Positions 6,148-8,466 of a DNA stretch of 8,466 nt are shown one piece after another. Each line of letters starts with the position of its first letter. Within the stretch, counting starts at the first letter, position 1. The DNA comes from Pseudomonadota bacterium (GTDB lineage Bacteria; Pseudomonadota; Gammaproteobacteria; Burkholderiales; SG8-39): contig JAJZUN010000095.1 in the NCBI GenBank assembly GCA_021848555.1, forward strand, positions 1 through 8,466, in the 5' to 3' direction. The notes beneath the pieces are model-generated. The model worked only from the letters and a program-made list of their open reading frames with translations, was not told where the DNA came from and ran no database searches. Position numbers and translations under genes: made by a program.

Positions 6148-7056
6148 ATGTCCAAGACGTCGCCAGCGGCACCGGTCAGGCTGCACACCCTGCTTGGCGA
6201 TTATCCCGGCACCCTGGCGCTGAAGCAGGGCGCGCTGCGCTCGGCGCAGGTGGCGTTCGATTTCGTCGACGTGAAGCCTGCGCAGAACGCGTTCAAGCGG
6301 GTGGTGCGGGAGCTGGAGTTCGATCTGGCGGAACTGGCGCTGGTGACCTTCCTCATGGCGAAAGCCTGGGGCAAGCCCTTGGTCCTGCTGCCCGCGGTCT
6401 TGATTGCGCGCTTTCAGCATCCCTATTTGGTGTACAACGCCGAGCGCGGCCCGCTCGCCCCGGGCGAGCTCGCCGGGTGCCGCGTCGGCATTCGCTCCTA
6501 TTCCGTGACCACGGCCGCCTGGATACGCGGCATCCTGGCAAACGATTACGGCGTCGATCTGGATCGCATCCGCTGGGTGAGTTTCGAGGATGCGCATGTC
6601 GCCGAGCATCGCGACCCCCCGACGGTCGAACGTGCTGCGGCAGGCAAGGATGCGGTGGCCATGCTGCTCGCGGGAGAACTGGACGCGGTCGTGGTCGGCA
6701 ATGCCGTGCCCGCCGATGCGAGGCTGCAGCCCTTGATTCCGGATCCGGCGGCAGCGGCGGCGGACTGGCACCGGCGCAACGGCGCGATTCAGATCAACCA
6801 CATGGTGGTGGTGAGGGAGTCGCTGTCGCAGTCCAAGCCGCAGGCGGTGCGGGAGGCGTTTCGGCTGCTGCAGGAGAGCAAGCAGGCTGCGGGCCTGCCC
6901 GGGGCCGGCACCATCGACCTGAATCCGTTCGGCGTCGAGGCCAACCGGCGCAACCTCGAAGTGGCCATCGACTACGTCTATCAGCAGCGGCTGATTCCCA
7001 GACGCTTCGAAGTGGACGAGCTTTTCGACGACGTGACGCGCGCGCTGGGCAGCTAG
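6148..7056 (+). CDS. 4,5-dihydroxyphthalate decarboxylase-like / PBP-fold protein
   Basis: A 302-residue protein with the periplasmic-binding-protein type 2 fold seen in the 4,5-dihydroxyphthalate decarboxylase (Pht5-like) group and in nitrate/taurine-type solute binding proteins. Signature stretches are LLGDYPGTLALKQGALRSAQVAFDFVDV at the N-terminus, FKRVVRELEFDLAELALVTFLMAKAWGKPLVLLPAVL, ELAGCRVGIRSYSVTTAAWIRGILANDYGVDLDRIRWV and RNGAIQINHMVVVRESL. The N-terminus (MSKTSPAAPVRLHTLLG) has no signal peptide or lipobox, so it should be cytoplasmic, favouring an enzyme over a transporter subunit. In characterised relatives the reaction removes CO2 from a dihydroxylated aromatic dicarboxylate; many annotated relatives have no known substrate. 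A strong ribosome binding site, GGGGAGGGGG (6130-6139), precedes the ATG by 8 nt. It sits in the marR operon, which hints at control by an aromatic effector. No ABC permease or ATPase lies nearby. Confidence 0.8.
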   Translation: MSKTSPAAPVRLHTLLGDYPGTLALKQGALRSAQVAFDFVDVKPAQNAFKRVVRELEFDLAELALVTFLMAKAWGKPLVLLPAVLIARFQHPYLVYNAERGPLAPGELAGCRVGIRSYSVTTAAWIRGILANDYGVDLDRIRWVSFEDAHVAEHRDPPTVERAAAGKDAVAMLLAGELDAVVVGNAVPADARLQPLIPDPAAAAADWHRRNGAIQINHMVVVRESLSQSKPQAVREAFRLLQESKQAAGLPGAGTIDLNPFGVEANRRNLEVAIDYVYQQRLIPRRFEVDELFDDVTRALGS

Positions 7057-7156
7057 GCGATAGGCCCTGGGCGCCGGTGCTGCTGCAGGCCCTAGGTGTG
7101 GGGCACGGTGGCTTGCATCGATTTGCGCGCCGAGAACGCCTCGTACCATAGGCTCA

Positions 7157-8466
7157 GTGCGGCTCGCCTTCGCGCTCGAAGGTTCGAACAGCGCCGCGTG
7201 GGATTGGGATTTGCCGCGCAACGAGATCTATCTCAGCGCGGGCTGGCCGCAGATATTGGGCGGCGAAGCGCAGGAGACTACGGTGACGCCCGCGGCGCTG
7301 CTCGCGCTGGTCCATCCGGACGACCTCGCTCGGGTGCAGTCGTCGATCCAAGGCGCGCTCGGCGGAGTCACGGCCGATTACCACGAGTTGCACCGGGTCA
7401 GGCGCATGGGTGGCGATTGGATCTGGATCCTCAGCCGCGGCAGGGTGGTGCGGCGCGACGACAAGGGCCGTGCGTTGCGCATCAGCGGCACCAATCAGGA
7501 CGTGACCGAGCGCAAGGCCATGGAACTGGCATTGCAGGAGCACGACTTGCAGCTGCAGTTGGCGCTGGCGACGGCGGGCATGGTCAGATGGGACTGGGAT
7601 GTCGCCGCCGACGAATTCGTCTGGCCCGAGGATCCCTGGCGCCTGGCCGGTCCGGCCCCGCGCGAAGGCTATTGCGGGCTGCAGGACATGGTTCATCCGG
7701 AGGATCTGGTCAAATTCATCCGCACCCTGAACCAGGCCGCGCAAACCGGGGAAGCGTACAAGGACGAATACCGCGTCACGCGCACCGACGGGACTATAGT
7801 CTGGGTGTCGGCCCGCGGCTACGCCGTGCGCGACGCCGCCGGAAAGGTGGCGCGCGTCATCGGGGTCGCGCAGGATGTGTCCGAAATCAAGCAGGCGGAG
7901 CAGGCCCTGCGCGCGAGCGAACGGGAATTGCGGCTGATCACGGATTCCGTACCGGCGTTCATCAGCTATGCCGATGCCGACGAGCGTCTCAGGTTCTGCA
8001 ACCAGGCGCTGGCGACTTTCGTCGGCGCGCAGCCCAAGGACCTGATCGGCCGGCCGTTGCGGGAACTCTACGGGGAGGAGGTGTACCTGGCGCTGCGGCC
8101 CTATGCGCAGCGCGCCCTCGCCGGCGAAAGGGTGCAGTTTCAGCGCCGGCAGGCAAGGCGCGAGGGTGGCGCGATCGATCTCGACGTGACCTATATCCCG
8201 CGGCGGGGCCCGCTTGGGGAGGTCGAGGGCTTCTATGCGCTCCTGACCGATATCACCGAGCTCAAGCGCCTGGACCGCATGAAAAGCGAGTTTGTCTCCA
8301 CCGTGAGCCACGAGCTGCGCACGCCGCTCACTTCGATCCGCGGTTCCCTGGGGATACTCGCCGGCGGCGTCGCCGGCCCCTTGAGCGACAAGGTGCGCAG
8401 CTTCATCGACATCGCCAAGGACAACTGCGAGCGCCTGATCCGCCTGATCAACGACATTCTCCACAT
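7157..8466 (+). CDS. PAS-domain sensor histidine kinase (3' partial)
   Basis: The N-terminal 436 residues of a cytoplasmic sensor kinase that continues past the window. Three PAS domains are visible. PAS 1 starts with RLAFALEGSNSAAWDWDL (residues 2-19) and ends in the PAC motif GTNQDVTERK (about 112-121). PAS 2 starts with LATAGMVRWDWD (Trp145) and ends in GVAQDVSEIK (about 237-246). PAS 3 runs from LITDSVPAFISYADADERLRFCNQA (about 258) to LTDITELKRLD (about 372). The HisKA domain follows with the H-box SEFVSTVSHELRTPLTSIRGSLGILAGG, His385 being the phosphate acceptor. No membrane segment is seen. GTG 7157 is the only standard start before the first PAS (a TAG lies at 7061 in frame), and TACCAT at 7144-7149 could be a -10 for a leaderless mRNA. 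The ATPase domain and any receiver lie outside the window. The ligand is unknown. Confidence 0.93.
   Translation, partial: MRLAFALEGSNSAAWDWDLPRNEIYLSAGWPQILGGEAQETTVTPAALLALVHPDDLARVQSSIQGALGGVTADYHELHRVRRMGGDWIWILSRGRVVRRDDKGRALRISGTNQDVTERKAMELALQEHDLQLQLALATAGMVRWDWDVAADEFVWPEDPWRLAGPAPREGYCGLQDMVHPEDLVKFIRTLNQAAQTGEAYKDEYRVTRTDGTIVWVSARGYAVRDAAGKVARVIGVAQDVSEIKQAEQALRASERELRLITDSVPAFISYADADERLRFCNQALATFVGAQPKDLIGRPLRELYGEEVYLALRPYAQRALAGERVQFQRRQARREGGAIDLDVTYIPRRGPLGEVEGFYALLTDITELKRLDRMKSEFVSTVSHELRTPLTSIRGSLGILAGGVAGPLSDKVRSFIDIAKDNCERLIRLINDILH

Noticed and set aside
7057..7156. Terminator after the decarboxylase-like gene
   Set aside because: AGGCCCT occurs twice as a direct repeat (7062-7068 and 7087-7093), but I found no good stem with a T-run.
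7154..8464. 436-codon open frame on the minus strand under the histidine kinase
   Set aside because: It is a GC-rich mirror of a strong PAS/HisKA coding sequence on the plus strand and encodes no recognisable domain.
1..8466. Mobile elements, attachment sites, CRISPR, tRNA and rRNA
   Set aside because: No transposase or integrase motif, no spaced repeats, no tRNA TψC (GGTTCGAATCC-like) arm and no rRNA sequence was recognised on either strand.

Overview
The window is a GC-rich chromosomal stretch with tightly packed genes and no transposase, integrase, CRISPR array, rRNA or tRNA that I could see. Codon use, the families present and their close relatives known to me suggest a betaproteobacterium (Burkholderiales or Rhodocyclales type, with aromatic or organic-acid metabolism). 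This is inference from style, because no phylogenetic marker gene lies in the window.

Region 1 (2-3297, + strand) looks like one transcription unit. It holds the 3' nine-tenths of a molybdenum-cofactor catalytic subunit of the xanthine dehydrogenase family, then a small MoaD/ThiS-type sulfur-carrier protein ending in Gly-Gly on a TTG start, then an EamA/DMT-family membrane transporter. The layout suggests a molybdenum hydroxylase with its own cofactor-sulfur carrier, plus an exporter or importer. The substrate cannot be read from the sequence. A strong GC hairpin follows the transporter.

Region 2 (3298-3767) holds a dodecin flavoprotein gene on the minus strand, converging with the transporter, and a short divergent promoter region.

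Region 3 (3777-5165, +) is a MATE-family efflux pump. An extended -10 box sits so close to its ATG that the mRNA may be leaderless.

Region 4 (5166-5585) has no protein gene. Its minus strand carries a good promoter (TTCACA, 16 nt, TATGAT), about 230 nt of structured sequence, and a long hairpin followed by seven T. I read this as an unrecognised standalone small RNA. Its promoter overlaps short palindromes upstream of the next gene.

Region 5 (5586-7056, +) is a MarR-family regulator followed 22 nt later by a protein resembling 4,5-dihydroxyphthalate decarboxylase and periplasmic-binding-protein-fold enzymes, probably one operon.

Region 6 (7157 to the window end, +) is the N-terminal 436 residues of a histidine kinase with three PAS domains, cut off just after its phospho-acceptor His box.

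The most interesting items for follow-up are the unassigned small RNA with its divergent promoter, the dedicated MoaD-like carrier in the molybdoenzyme operon, and the orphan decarboxylase-like gene under a MarR regulator. I see no convincing evidence for an entirely new multi-gene system.
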